A stretch of 64,000 nt of DNA from Rhodococcus jostii NBRC 16295 (GCF_001894825.1 NZ_BCWY01000038.1:25076-89075), one strand, 5' to 3'. Shown: positions 16,140-25,518, numbered from the stretch's first letter. A program made the numbers and translations. Notes: a model not told the origin generated them from the letters alone.

Positions 16140-17802
16140 CGGACTGCCAGATCCGGCAGGCCCGCCACGATCACGGCCATGTTGTAGCCGGACGTCCGCA
16201 ATTCGCCGGTGCCGCTGGGCCGTGGGTACTCGCTGTGCCCGTCGGCGTCTTCCCGCCGCACGCCGTCGGGGTCGTCGCCTCCCGCACCGACAGTTGTTCG
16301 AGGTCGGTCTGCACCGGGTCGGGTCCGAGCGTGTCGAACCCGTCGACCACGGCGATCGGGTCGTCGTGCGCGCGCATCACGAATCCGTGGCCGGGCGCCA
16401 ACCCGAGGTCCGATTCGTCGTTCGCGTGGAACCCGGGCGAGCCGTAGAACACGGCGTCGTCGACGGGCTGTCCCGGTCCCGGATCCTGCAACGCCAGGCC
16501 CTGGGTGAACGAACCGTACGAATGCCCGAGGGCGGTGATGTGCGGGTCGGGCTTCTGCGAGGCGACGTCGAGACCGTCGTAGAACGACGCGAGTTTCGGG
16601 GCGCCCGCCGTCGCGCGGTCGGACTGCCAGGAGTCGAGGAGCCATCCGCGGCCGAGATTCTGGTCGAGGAACGGCACGTCGTAGTTGCCGGGACCGGTGG
16701 TGGTCGGCGGCTGATACCCCAGCCACGCGATGGTCGACACCGTCTCACCGGTGCGGCCGGCGATGTCCAGCTGCCGTTCGGTCTCCGACTTCAGCGCCTT
16801 CGCCTCCTCGGTCATGCCGCCGAGCGACGCGACGGTGGTGTCGATGCCCGGTGTGGTGACGGAGATGTGGTCGGCGGTGTCCGGGTCGCCGAGCGCGAAC
16901 GCGGCCATGGTCCGCTCCCCCGACTGCAGGTCGAGCAGTATCAGTCGGCCGTCCGGGTTATCGCGCACGAGTTTCTCCAGATCGCCCAGGTCCCGCAGCT
17001 TCTGCTCGGCATACCACAGCGCCGCATCGTCGTCGGTGAATGCTCCACCGAATCCGTTGTGGTCCAGACTTTCCCGGAGCCGGTCGCGCTCCGCCTCCCA
17101 CCGCGACCGCTCGTCGTCGAACCGGCCGACGTTCGCCTCGTGGCGCACGGCCGACGGGATGCCGTCACGATTGCCGATCCAGTCGGGGTGCCGTTCGATC
17201 ACCTCGCGCCGCTGCGCGTCCGGCAGGGCGTCCCAGTATTCGCGATTGTCGAGCGGGGAGCCATTCGACGGCGGCGCCGGGGCGGACAGTCCGCTTCCCG
17301 CATGCTCGACCTCACCGGGTTCGAGCTCGCCGTCCGCTGCCCGCGTCAGGACCGCTGCCGCGTCAGCGACGAGGTCCTCCGCCTGGAGGATCAACGCACG
17401 CGCTGCGGCTCGGAGTTCATCACGCCGCGCTGCCGCCGAGGCGTCGACGGCCGGTCCGGGCACATCGGCGACGTCCCCGTTGTCCGACAAGGCCATACCG
17501 TGGGCGACAGCCGCTTCGCGGAGGCCGTCGAGCTCGGTTTGCAGGTGCGTGACCGCATCGACCATCTCACGGGTCAACCGCTCTACGACGGCGATCGCGG
17601 CGGCCTCGCCGGTCAGATCATCCGCGGCGATCCGAAACCGTCGACGTGCGGCGTCGGCGGCGTCGGCGTGCCACGTCGGCAACCGGCCGATGTCGGCGAG
17701 ACGGTCCTGCACGAAACCGATCGTGGCCAGTCGCGCAGACAGCGACCGTTGCACGGCCTGCAGCGCACCGGTGTCCCACCGGGCGATATCCCTCAGATTC
17801 AC
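16136..17802 (-). CDS. DUF1023 alpha/beta hydrolase with apparent frameshift near the 3' end
   Basis: Begins at GTG 17802 (VNLRDIARWDTGALQAVQ), preceded by a G6 run. The first 200 residues are helical and ESX-like; the hydrolase domain follows, with nucleophile motif GHSYGSF and catalytic Asp region VMRAHDDPIAVVDG. As written, the frame ends at 16171 with a Thr/Pro/Ala-rich tail that looks unnatural. The -strand frame shifted by one base carries a sensible ending (DGHSEYPRPSGTGEL, then NMAVIVAGLP) and stops at 16136, overlapping the lipoprotein GTG by 4 nt. One base appears missing near 16275-16290. Either a real mutation or a sequencing error is possible. It is divergent from the WXG100 gene. 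Confidence 0.75.
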
Positions 17803-17895
17803 GATCCCCCCCAGGATGCATAATGCCCGTACCCTAACGGATCGATCGCGTCCGCGGGAGTCCGATCTCGTCTCGACCGACTCAAAGGATCGAAA

Positions 17896-18216
17896 ATGAG
17901 CGAATCCACCCACGTCGACACAGCGGCCCTCCGCGCAGCGGCCGGTCAGCTCGACAGCCTGTTCGACGAGGCGTCCTCACAGCTGAACACCACCGACGCG
18001 GCCCTCACCGATTCGGGCGCGGCGTGGCCGGATGCGACCGGTGCCGCGTTCGGCCGGTTCGCGTGCTACCTGGACGGTCGTCGGGAGTCGTTGCAGCGCA
18101 CCCTGGCCGAGGTGTCGACGACCCTCGTCGAGTGCGCGCACCGCTACCACGAGCAGGACGAGGCCACGTCGGCGCGCCTCGATGCGGTCGCGCCGACCAC
18201 GAGCCTCAACCTGTAG
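17896..18216 (+). CDS. WXG100/ESX-like small protein
   Basis: 106 residues, predicted as a two-helix hairpin. AAWPDATGAAF stands at the turn in place of the classical W-x-G, and the C-terminal part holds YHEQD, matching the Y-x-x-x-D/E type VII secretion signal. A divergent neighbour carries an ESX-like N-terminus plus a DUF1023 hydrolase, a common pairing. The stop TAG is the first three bases of the palindromic repeat at 18214-18287. No ESX secretion machinery genes are in the window. Confidence 0.75.
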   Translation: MSESTHVDTAALRAAAGQLDSLFDEASSQLNTTDAALTDSGAAWPDATGAAFGRFACYLDGRRESLQRTLAEVSTTLVECAHRYHEQDEATSARLDAVAPTTSLNL

Positions 18217-18287
18217 GCGCTTCGCGCCCGTGCGCCTTTGTGGTTGCGGGAACAACCAGAAAGGCGCACGAGCGGCGGAGCCGCCTA
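18214..18287. repeat. 74-bp palindromic element, copy A
   Basis: Long inverted repeat whose inner arms are GC(C/T)CGTGCGCCTTT and AAAGGCGCACGAGC, with an additional GGTTG/CAACC stem in the loop. It matches copy B (33414-33487) at 70 of 74 positions, in the same orientation. It begins TAG, the stop of the WXG100 gene, and ends CTA, the stop of the convergent hydrolase. It would act as a bidirectional terminator. Confidence 0.85.
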
Positions 18288-19292
18288 TCCGGCCGGTCGG
18301 AGCTCCGCCTCGGCGGCGGCCCAGAAGGCTACGATCTCCGCGGCCATCTCTTCGGGGCACTCCTCGGGAAGATGGTGTCCGATTCCCTCGAATACGCGGT
18401 CGCGGACGTCGGTACTGAACTGACGCATCGTATGGAACAGGTTGTCGGCGTCAGCGTACGAACCGCCGAGAGTCAGGATGGGCATGGTGAGCTGCTTCTG
18501 TCTGCGAGCTTCGCCGGCGGCTCGGCCTCGCGGGCTGAATACCTCGCGGTAATAGTTCAGACCCGCCCGAACCGCCCCGGGCTTGGAGAACACACGGAGG
18601 TACTCTTCGAATGCCTCCGAATCGATAACCCATGTGCGCGCAAGCTTCGACGGGCCGAAGAACCAGCTGAGGAACTCACGTTCCCGGCCGTGAATGAGAG
18701 CCTCCGACAGTCCTTCGACTCGGTTGAAGTAGAAGTGCCACTGACGCGCATTCAGACTGTCGTCGGGATAGCCGCGCTCGGGCAGAGGCGACACCCAGGG
18801 GATGTGAGCGTCCGACAGGACCAGAGTGCGTACATCCTGCGGATAGGCCGCGGCGTGCGCATGTGCGATCCAGCTCCCCGTGTCGTGGCTGACGATGTCG
18901 AGACCGTCCGGACCCGCGAGTCCGAGTTGCTCGATCAAGACGTGTATGTCCTCGGCGACGTTGTCCAAACCATATCCCTCACTGGGCATATCGCTGTCGC
19001 CGAATCCGCGGGGGTCGATGGCATAGACGCGACGCCCTGCCTCGACGAGAAGGGGAATGATGAAGCGCCACGCATACCAGCTCTGCGGCCAACCCGGTAT
19101 CAGCAGGACCGGATCGCCCTCACCCGCAACGACGTAGTGCAGTCGTACTCCCTCGGCGACAGGGACGAGGCCGTGCTTCAGGTCATGCATCTGGACGCTC
19201 ATGTGGCCCTGCTTCGGCACTGGATACGGTGGGGTTGCGGTTCCGAACCGTGACGAAGCCGACGGGGTCGATGTAGTGGCTCTGTCAGTCAT
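18285..19292 (-). CDS. Alpha/beta hydrolase, epoxide hydrolase/dehalogenase-like
   Basis: 335 residues. The oxyanion-hole motif is IPGWPQSWYAWR. The nucleophile elbow is VSHDTGSW, with Asp rather than Ser, and the catalytic His lies in GIGHHLPEE. The Asp nucleophile is that of epoxide hydrolases and haloalkane/fluoroacetate dehalogenases, which form an alkyl-enzyme ester. A cap domain rich in aromatic residues lies between. ATG 19292 gives a low-complexity start; ATG 19202 (MSVQMHDL) with AGGG upstream is a real alternative. It is the last gene of the transporter operon, and its stop lies in the palindromic repeat. Confidence 0.82.
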   Translation of the reverse strand: MTDRATTSTPSASSRFGTATPPYPVPKQGHMSVQMHDLKHGLVPVAEGVRLHYVVAGEGDPVLLIPGWPQSWYAWRFIIPLLVEAGRRVYAIDPRGFGDSDMPSEGYGLDNVAEDIHVLIEQLGLAGPDGLDIVSHDTGSWIAHAHAAAYPQDVRTLVLSDAHIPWVSPLPERGYPDDSLNARQWHFYFNRVEGLSEALIHGREREFLSWFFGPSKLARTWVIDSEAFEEYLRVFSKPGAVRAGLNYYREVFSPRGRAAGEARRQKQLTMPILTLGGSYADADNLFHTMRQFSTDVRDRVFEGIGHHLPEECPEEMAAEIVAFWAAAEAELRPAG

Positions 19293-19362
19293 GACAGCGT
19301 GTTACCTCCGCTTTGAGTGTGTATGGGTTGCCGAGTCGTATGTTCGCGAACGCGTCGCACGG

Positions 19363-20346
19363 CTATTTGATGAAGCTGTATCGGCTTCTGTCGATCGTCA
19401 GTGCGACCGACGCCACCACTACGAGGCCTTTCACGATCTCCTGGGTGAAGTTGTTCACGCCGGTGAGGTCCATACCGTTCGACAACAGTGCGATGACGAT
19501 GACGCCCAGAACCGTCCGATGCGCTCCTCCCAGTCCACCCGACAGGGCTGTCCCGCCCATGACGACCGCTGCAATGGAGTCCAGCAGCAGCGCATCGCCG
19601 GCGCTGGGCGAGCCGGCTTGAACCTGACCGGTGAGAATGACGCCACCCAAACCACACAATGCTCCGCCGAGAACGAAGGCGAGAATCTTGTACCTGCGCA
19701 GATTGATTCCGGACAGTACGGCGACCGGCTCACCGCCTCCGATCGCATACAGGTACCGCCCGAACTTGGTTCGGAACGACACGGCGGTCAGAAGAGCCGC
19801 TACGGCCAGCACGATGAAAATCACATTGGGTATCCCCAGGAGCGATTTCGAATTCACGAAATCGGGAAGCGCTGTGCTCGAGTACACGATCGCACTACCG
19901 CCGGACACATGTCCGGCAACACCGGCACATACCGACATGGTTCCCAGCGTGACGAGAAACGAGGGCACCTTCAGTCCCGTGTAGATGGCGCCGTTGGTGA
20001 AACCGATTGCCGCACCGGCCAGCACGCCGGCGACGATGGCGCCCAGAAGCCCGATCCGATCAACCGCTGCTGCGGTGACCAGCCCCGACAGGGTGACGTT
20101 TGCACCGACCGAGAGGTCGATCGATCCGATCAGAATGACGATCGTCCCAGCCAATGCGACGAGAAGGAGTACCGCAGCTTGCCTTCCGATATTCGTCGCG
20201 TTGTCGAATGTCAGGAACTGTGGGCTGGTGATCGTGAAGTACGCGATGATCGCAAACACCGAAACGAACGGGTACACGAGAGTACTGTTCTTCCGCAGCG
20301 TTTCCGAAATGTCGAGTGTGGTTCGTTCGAGAGTCGCACTTGTCAT
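19363..20346 (-). CDS. Ribose-type ABC transporter permease (RbsC family)
   Basis: 327 residues, about eight to ten helices. Family signatures: VALAGTIVILIGSIDLSVGANVTLSG, then VPSFLVTLGTMSVCAGVAGH and AIGGGEPVAVLSGINLRRYKILAFVLGG. It forms the channel for the ATPase just upstream (stop and start 2 nt apart) and the binding protein at 21937-23244. The family carries sugars, polyols, autoinducer-2 and some aromatic or cyclitol solutes, so the ligand is open. Confidence 0.92.
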   Translation of the reverse strand: MTSATLERTTLDISETLRKNSTLVYPFVSVFAIIAYFTITSPQFLTFDNATNIGRQAAVLLLVALAGTIVILIGSIDLSVGANVTLSGLVTAAAVDRIGLLGAIVAGVLAGAAIGFTNGAIYTGLKVPSFLVTLGTMSVCAGVAGHVSGGSAIVYSSTALPDFVNSKSLLGIPNVIFIVLAVAALLTAVSFRTKFGRYLYAIGGGEPVAVLSGINLRRYKILAFVLGGALCGLGGVILTGQVQAGSPSAGDALLLDSIAAVVMGGTALSGGLGGAHRTVLGVIVIALLSNGMDLTGVNNFTQEIVKGLVVVASVALTIDRSRYSFIK

Positions 20347-20348
20347 GA

Positions 20349-21926
20349 TCAGACCATCTCCTTGACGATATCTCGCTCATCGGGCTTCGCGCTCGACGGG
20401 CTCTTCAGCGACGCAGTGATTGCACCCGATCGCATTACCAGAATCTTGTTGGACAGCCCGATGATCTCCGGAAGGTTGTCCGACACGAGGATCACGCTTC
20501 CGCCTGATTCCGTGAACGAGCGGACCAGTTCGTACAGTTCTTCTTTGGCACCGACGTCCAGGCCGCGACACGGATCGTCGAGTACCAGAATCGTGGGCTC
20601 CCGTTCGAGGCACCGGCCGAAGACCACCTTTTGCTGGTTGCCCCCAGACAGTCGTCCGATCAGCGCGTCCGGGCCTGGCGCCTTGATTCGCAGCCTGGCG
20701 ATCCAGCGCTCTGTCACGGCGCGACTTCTCCGCAGGTTCAGGACTGCGGTGCCGCGGTATCTGAGCTTGTCGAGCACCGTGAGCGTCAGGTTCTTCTCGA
20801 CGCTGTGCGACAGGATGACGCCTTCGGTGGTCCGCTCCGCGGGAACATACTGGATTCCCTGGCTGATCGCGTGGGAGATAGAGCCATTCCGTAGGGGCAC
20901 GCCCGCGATCTCGATGGCTCCCCGGTCCGACTTCTGGATACCCGCCACGGCACGTGCGAGATCGGATTTCCCGGAGCCGAGCACGCCGGCCAGTCCAATG
21001 ATCTCTCCCTGGCGAAGTTGGAATTCCACATCCCGGAATCGTCCCGCGCTCGCGAGACCGGAGACGTCGAGAACCACCGGACCGAGGGTGTCCCGTTGGG
21101 CAGCCTCTTTGTAGTACTCGATATCCCGCTTGCGGCCGACCATCAACTCGTGCAACTGATCGTCCGTGGTCTCGGAGATCGGCAACTGTGCGATCAGGGA
21201 GCCGTCTCGGAGTACCGCAACGTCGTCGCAGAGCGCCTGAAGATCCGATAGTCGATGCGAAACGAGCACGAAGGTGGCGCGATCTCGCCACCTTCGCACG
21301 TTGTCGAAGAGGAGATCCGTTTCCACGGCCGACAGAGCGCTGGTCGGCTCGTCCAGGAGGATGATCGGATGTGCATCGTGCGCAGCCGTGGTCGCGAAGG
21401 CTTTGCCGATCTCCACCAGCTGCCTCTGCCCGAAGGAAAGGTTCTGGGTTGCCACGGTGGGATCGACTTCCACACCGAGATCGTGAAGCACCTTCGCAGA
21501 CTCGTCGATCATCCGGCGGCGACGCAGAATCCCGTGGTGGATGAATCGCTTCTCCCGCCCGAGGAACATGTTTTCGTATACCGGTAGCGAGGGGATGAGC
21601 CCTTGTTCCTGAAAGACAGTCGCAACGCCGTGCTCGGCGGCCTCGAGCGGATGCCCATAGCCCACGACCGAGCCGGCGATTTCGAGAGTGCCGCTGTCAG
21701 GTCGGTTCGTTCCGTTGATAATCGACAGAATCGTCGACTTTCCGGCTCCATTCTCGCCGACGAGTCCCAGAACTGTGTTGCGACGTACGCTGAGGTCGAC
21801 GTTGTCGACTGCTGTGAACGATCCATACCTCTTGGTAATTCCGGACATCCGGAGAGCAAGAGTCCCAGGAGCGTCGTGCGTCGAATCGAGCGAGTCGGAA
21901 AGGGTCCGACTGAGTGGTGATTCCAC
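20349..21926 (-). CDS. Ribose-type ABC transporter, double ATPase (RbsA family)
   Basis: 525 residues with two ABC domains. The first has Walker A GENGAGKST, signature LSFGQRQLVEIGKAF and Walker B IILLDEPTSAL. The second has the degenerate A-loop GVLGSGKSDLARAV, signature LSGGNQQKVVFGRCL and LVLDDPCRGLDVGAKEELY, as usual for RbsA/MglA. GTG 21926 is preceded by GAGG. It lies between the binding protein gene (10 nt) and the permease. Confidence 0.93.
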   Translation of the reverse strand: MESPLSRTLSDSLDSTHDAPGTLALRMSGITKRYGSFTAVDNVDLSVRRNTVLGLVGENGAGKSTILSIINGTNRPDSGTLEIAGSVVGYGHPLEAAEHGVATVFQEQGLIPSLPVYENMFLGREKRFIHHGILRRRRMIDESAKVLHDLGVEVDPTVATQNLSFGQRQLVEIGKAFATTAAHDAHPIILLDEPTSALSAVETDLLFDNVRRWRDRATFVLVSHRLSDLQALCDDVAVLRDGSLIAQLPISETTDDQLHELMVGRKRDIEYYKEAAQRDTLGPVVLDVSGLASAGRFRDVEFQLRQGEIIGLAGVLGSGKSDLARAVAGIQKSDRGAIEIAGVPLRNGSISHAISQGIQYVPAERTTEGVILSHSVEKNLTLTVLDKLRYRGTAVLNLRRSRAVTERWIARLRIKAPGPDALIGRLSGGNQQKVVFGRCLEREPTILVLDDPCRGLDVGAKEELYELVRSFTESGGSVILVSDNLPEIIGLSNKILVMRSGAITASLKSPSSAKPDERDIVKEMV

Positions 21927-21936
21927 GGTTCCTCCT

Positions 21937-23244
21937 TCAGGACTTGAAAGGGCCGGATTTGTAACGATCCGCGTATTCTGCTGCTACTCGGTCGAACTCG
22001 GCCTCAGCACCCGGCTCCGAGTACGCGCCGTTGAGGGAACGACCGGCCTTGTCGATACCCCGCCAGTGCAGTTCCGGATCGATAGGAATCATCAGGTTCT
22101 GGGGATCCCAGTCTCTCGGATTCAGTGTGCGACTCATCTTCGCGACGTCATAGGGAAGTCGGCCTCGGTAGACCTTGTCGTATGCAGCTTCCGCGTTCTC
22201 ATGGGTGATCAGGGTCGATTCCTGGTACATCATCCGCTCCGGCAGTGCGGGTTTCCACCCGTTGAGCGCATCGAAAACCGCCACCGCCGAGTAGGCCGCC
22301 AGGTGCGGCGGAACGGACATGTGGGTGACCGCCATATTGGGGCCGGTCATGATCTTCTGCAGGTTCTCCTTGTTGCCGTCGATACCGGAGACCTTGACGT
22401 GCCGCATGTTCCGCTCCTCGAGCACACTGAGGACACCGTTGGCTTGTGCGTCACTCTGAGCGAACACCGCAACCATGTCCGGATACGCAGTGACCATGTT
22501 CAGCATCACGGATCGCGACTTCTCGCGATCCCACTCTCCGTACAGTCCGCCGACAAGTTCGATTCCGGGGTTTTCGGCAACGGCGCGAGCCAGCCCCGCA
22601 CTCCGGTAGAGATCGGGTGTCGAGCCCCTCAGACCGGCGATATGCACGACCTTTCCCGCGTTACCGATCTGCCGGAAGAGTTCGGTCGCCACCTCGTACG
22701 CGATCTTCTCCGAGGGCGGCGTGACGTGGGTGACCAAGAAGTCCCCCACGTCGCTCGGAGTCAGCCACGGCTGGATTTCCCACGAAGGCACCCAGTAGGT
22801 CTGATTTTCTTGGATGGTCCGGGCCATCGCTGGAACGATCCCGGCGGTCGCGGGTGCCCCGATCAGCATCCGGCTACCGGTCGCCTTCACGGTCTGCAGT
22901 TGTCCGACCTGCTTTGCAGGATCGTTGTCGTGGTAGAACTGGCGGGCGTTGCACTGCAACGCCTCCGTGGCTGCCTCGTATCCAGCGTTCCAGCTGTTCC
23001 AGTAGTCGTTGGTGAGACCGTAGATCTGTTGCGAGATTCGCCCGGTCTGAAGATCGACGCCGGTCGCCGACTGGATCGTACCGCTCGTGGCGGCCGACTC
23101 CCGAGTACAGGCGGCGAGAAGGGGAGCAGCCGCAATGCCCGCGCCTGCCAAGGTCGCGAGCTTCAGAAATGACCGTCGGGCAAGAGGATCCCTGAGACCC
23201 GATGCCGCGTTGACGAGCTTCTGCTCGTCGGAGACCCTACGCAT
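21937..23244 (-). CDS. Sugar-type ABC transporter substrate-binding lipoprotein, Tat signal
   Basis: 435 residues. The N-terminus has RRSFLKLATLAGAG followed by lipobox LLAAC, so it looks like a Tat-exported lipoprotein. The mature part is a periplasmic-binding-protein type I fold (AVFAQSDAQANGVLSVLEERN; VSGIDGNKENLQKIM). It is longer than RbsB (about 300) because of a C-terminal extension of about 90 residues (NPRDWDPQNLMIPIDPELHWRG). ATG 23244 overlaps the stop of the upstream barrel protein by 8 nt, coupling uptake to that enzyme. Confidence 0.9.
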   Translation of the reverse strand: MRRVSDEQKLVNAASGLRDPLARRSFLKLATLAGAGIAAAPLLAACTRESAATSGTIQSATGVDLQTGRISQQIYGLTNDYWNSWNAGYEAATEALQCNARQFYHDNDPAKQVGQLQTVKATGSRMLIGAPATAGIVPAMARTIQENQTYWVPSWEIQPWLTPSDVGDFLVTHVTPPSEKIAYEVATELFRQIGNAGKVVHIAGLRGSTPDLYRSAGLARAVAENPGIELVGGLYGEWDREKSRSVMLNMVTAYPDMVAVFAQSDAQANGVLSVLEERNMRHVKVSGIDGNKENLQKIMTGPNMAVTHMSVPPHLAAYSAVAVFDALNGWKPALPERMMYQESTLITHENAEAAYDKVYRGRLPYDVAKMSRTLNPRDWDPQNLMIPIDPELHWRGIDKAGRSLNGAYSEPGAEAEFDRVAAEYADRYKSGPFKS

Positions 23245-24409
23245 CGGACATCCTTACCGCCGCGTCGTAGATGGTCCCATTGAACGCGCGGACCCGGTTG
23301 ACGAGATCGCCGTAAGGCTCGTCCTCATGGTCTTTCAGTCCCCAGCCACGGGCGTCGTTCTCGATATATCCGCACCAGTGCCAGCCAACCAGCCACGGCT
23401 CGCCGAGCACGCGGCCGAGACTCTGGACATAGTCGTCACCACGTGCCGCATGATCGGGGAATGCGGTGCGATCCGGGTTCAGCACAGTGGGGGCACAGTT
23501 CCCGATGTCCGCGATGAGGACGGGCTTGTCGATGCCGGCGGACCACCTCGCGAGGTCGTTGCGCATGACATCGTGGTTCTGGCGCTCATCCGTGAAGTAC
23601 TGAATCGACAGGACGTCGATGAACGGCCGCGCGGCGTCGAGGACCGGCTGCGGAATACCTTTGTTTCCGTTATATCTGTCGCCCAGAATCAGGTGATTCG
23701 GGTCGTGCGCTTTGATGTGACGGGTCACCGTCTCGTAGTACTTGTGCGCGACCTGATACAGCCGTTCGTCGCGCTCCCGGGGACCGAGGCCCTGCAACGA
23801 CGGGAAATCACTTCCGGACGCATGGGGTAGCCAAGCCGGGATGTCCACCATGAAGTATCCGAGCAACTTCTCGTTGTCGGCCTGGTCGAAGCACACCCGG
23901 CGTGCCTGGTACTCGACGAAGTCTTCCCATTCGGACGAGAAGACGTCCGGATGGATCGGGTTGCCGTTCCAGTCCTCGATCTGCGCCACCCGCAAGTTCT
24001 GCACGAAGGGCATCCCCGCGGTCTCGTGGTCCGCCGCGCTGAATCCCTGTGAGTGCTGCAAGTCGAAGGTTTTGTTCCAGTCGGTGATCAGCTCCCCACC
24101 ACCGCTGACCCACTGTTGTGTCCATCCGAGAGTGTTGAAGCCCCACTCCCTCAGATCGTGTACAACGCCTTCTCGGATCCAGGTCTCGCGGTCGCCGTAC
24201 TTCTCCCGCCAGATGTGTGCGTTGTAATGGTGCTTGAGGTCTGTGTCCTCCGCGTGATTGACACCTGCCGAGAGGAATCCCTTCCCCGCCGGGTCGATGA
24301 ACCACCATCGACCGTTGATCCTCTCGACTCGGAAGAATCCTGTGGCCCTCGAGGAGACCTCGGTGGTACCGCCCCACCGATTGAGACGCCTAGGCGCACG
24401 TGCACTCAT
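23237..24409 (-). CDS. Agarase-like TIM-barrel glycosidase-like protein
   Basis: 390 residues, start ATG 24409 with AAGGA upstream. The amino end ATGFFRVERINGRWWFIDPAGKGFLSAGVNH closely recalls agarase-like glycosidase barrels. The usual catalytic sites look changed: the strand-4 region reads LLGYFMVDIPAW where relatives have an Asn-Glu pair, and the strand-7 region reads KPVLIADIGN where a Glu is expected. No signal peptide is visible, so it acts in the cytosol after import. It may hydrolyse or isomerise a glycoside with altered chemistry, or only bind. It is the first gene of the operon running to 18285. Confidence 0.65.
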   Translation of the reverse strand: MSARAPRRLNRWGGTTEVSSRATGFFRVERINGRWWFIDPAGKGFLSAGVNHAEDTDLKHHYNAHIWREKYGDRETWIREGVVHDLREWGFNTLGWTQQWVSGGGELITDWNKTFDLQHSQGFSAADHETAGMPFVQNLRVAQIEDWNGNPIHPDVFSSEWEDFVEYQARRVCFDQADNEKLLGYFMVDIPAWLPHASGSDFPSLQGLGPRERDERLYQVAHKYYETVTRHIKAHDPNHLILGDRYNGNKGIPQPVLDAARPFIDVLSIQYFTDERQNHDVMRNDLARWSAGIDKPVLIADIGNCAPTVLNPDRTAFPDHAARGDDYVQSLGRVLGEPWLVGWHWCGYIENDARGWGLKDHEDEPYGDLVNRVRAFNGTIYDAAVRMSDA

Positions 24410-24856
24410 GTTGTTCCTTTTCTGGTGATCCAATTTGCCGGACCTCGACGAAGCGCAGAATTACTCGAGACGTTTACTCTCGGCGAGGTCCGTTCTGGGA
24501 GAATTGGGTAATCCCCAACATTGCGATGCGTGCAAGAGTGCTACGTCACAGGTGAATTGTCAACGGCCAATCGAGAATGGACGCGAAAGTGTCCGATACA
24601 CGGGAATCGTAGGCATTAATTGGGCACCTCACCTGCATAGATACCGCAACTGGCCGATCAGAAGAGATATTCAGAATACCCATTCAGATGCACTAATCAG
24701 AATCACCGTTCAGGGCGTGAACCAAATTCCGAAAAAGGAACTTCTCCATTTCCTCTTCAGCCGCACACACCATTTGACATCAGGGAAATCCGCCAAGGAA
24801 ACTGAGACTGGTCGCCGATGAAGAGGATCCTGTCCGAGCCGATCCGGATTACGCGT
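24410..24856. other. 447-bp AT-richer intergenic region with a 9-bp dyad
   Basis: No supported gene. The GC content is visibly lower than in flanking genes. CGGACCTCG (24439-24447) and CGAGGTCCG (24484-24492) form a perfect inverted repeat 30 bases before the barrel-protein start, over the expected promoter of that operon. The remainder, up to the TetR gene stop, shows nothing else recognisable. Confidence 0.5.
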
Positions 24857-25432
24857 TCACCACGACGACAGGATCGAATCGACAAGGTCACGTAGCTCGT
24901 GCCTGCTCGTGCCAAGTTTCGCCTGAACGGCCATCCCCTGGACCACGGTCGATACGTAGAAGGCAGCCCTCGCCGGCGTCATGCTCGGAGGCAGCGGCCC
25001 CTGGCGCATCGTCTCGGCGAACCGCACTTCGAGCGAAGACATGGTCCGATCGCGGCTTCGAATCAGTTCCAGCCGAACATCGTTCGACTCCGGCGAGCAC
25101 GACTGTGCGGAATTGGTTTCGAGACACCCTGGAGGTGTGCTGAGATCTGTGTGCAGATCGGCCAACCCATAGAGCAGCTTCTCGACAATTCTCCGCGGTG
25201 TGGGTTCGGCCAACGCATCGTCGCGGAAGGCAAGATACTTCTGCTGGTAGCGTTCGACCGCGCGCGTGAACAGATCTTCTTTGCTGTCGAACACGCGATA
25301 GAAACTGGCGCGGTTCAATCCAGTCGCACAGAGGAGTTCGGCGAGAGAAGCGCCTTCGTATCCACGGAGCCAGAACAAGCGCAGAGCCCCGTCGAGTGCA
25401 CGGTCCTCGTCAAATCCCCGCGGCGCGCCCAT
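24857..25432 (-). CDS. TetR/AcrR-family transcriptional regulator
   Basis: 191 residues from ATG 25432. The N-terminal helix-turn-helix reads RALDGALRLFWLRGYEGASLAELLCATGLNRASFYRVFDSKEDLF; the C-terminal ligand domain includes a Cys-containing segment (TPPGCLETNSAQSCSP) typical of the TetR_C_16-like group. An in-frame GTG at 25513 would add 27 residues, and neither start has a clear ribosome site. The triple-CTAG dyads at 25519-25547 lie just upstream and are likely its own operator. Likely effector: an aromatic or an intermediate of the neighbouring pathway (inference). Confidence 0.85.
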   Translation of the reverse strand: MGAPRGFDEDRALDGALRLFWLRGYEGASLAELLCATGLNRASFYRVFDSKEDLFTRAVERYQQKYLAFRDDALAEPTPRRIVEKLLYGLADLHTDLSTPPGCLETNSAQSCSPESNDVRLELIRSRDRTMSSLEVRFAETMRQGPLPPSMTPARAAFYVSTVVQGMAVQAKLGTSRHELRDLVDSILSSW

Positions 25433-25518
25433 CAGAAGACCCACATGGTTGCTGCGACACACGCGGTTCGACTGACCAGCAGGGACATCGGTATCTCCAG
25501 AGAAGGACGCCACAACAC

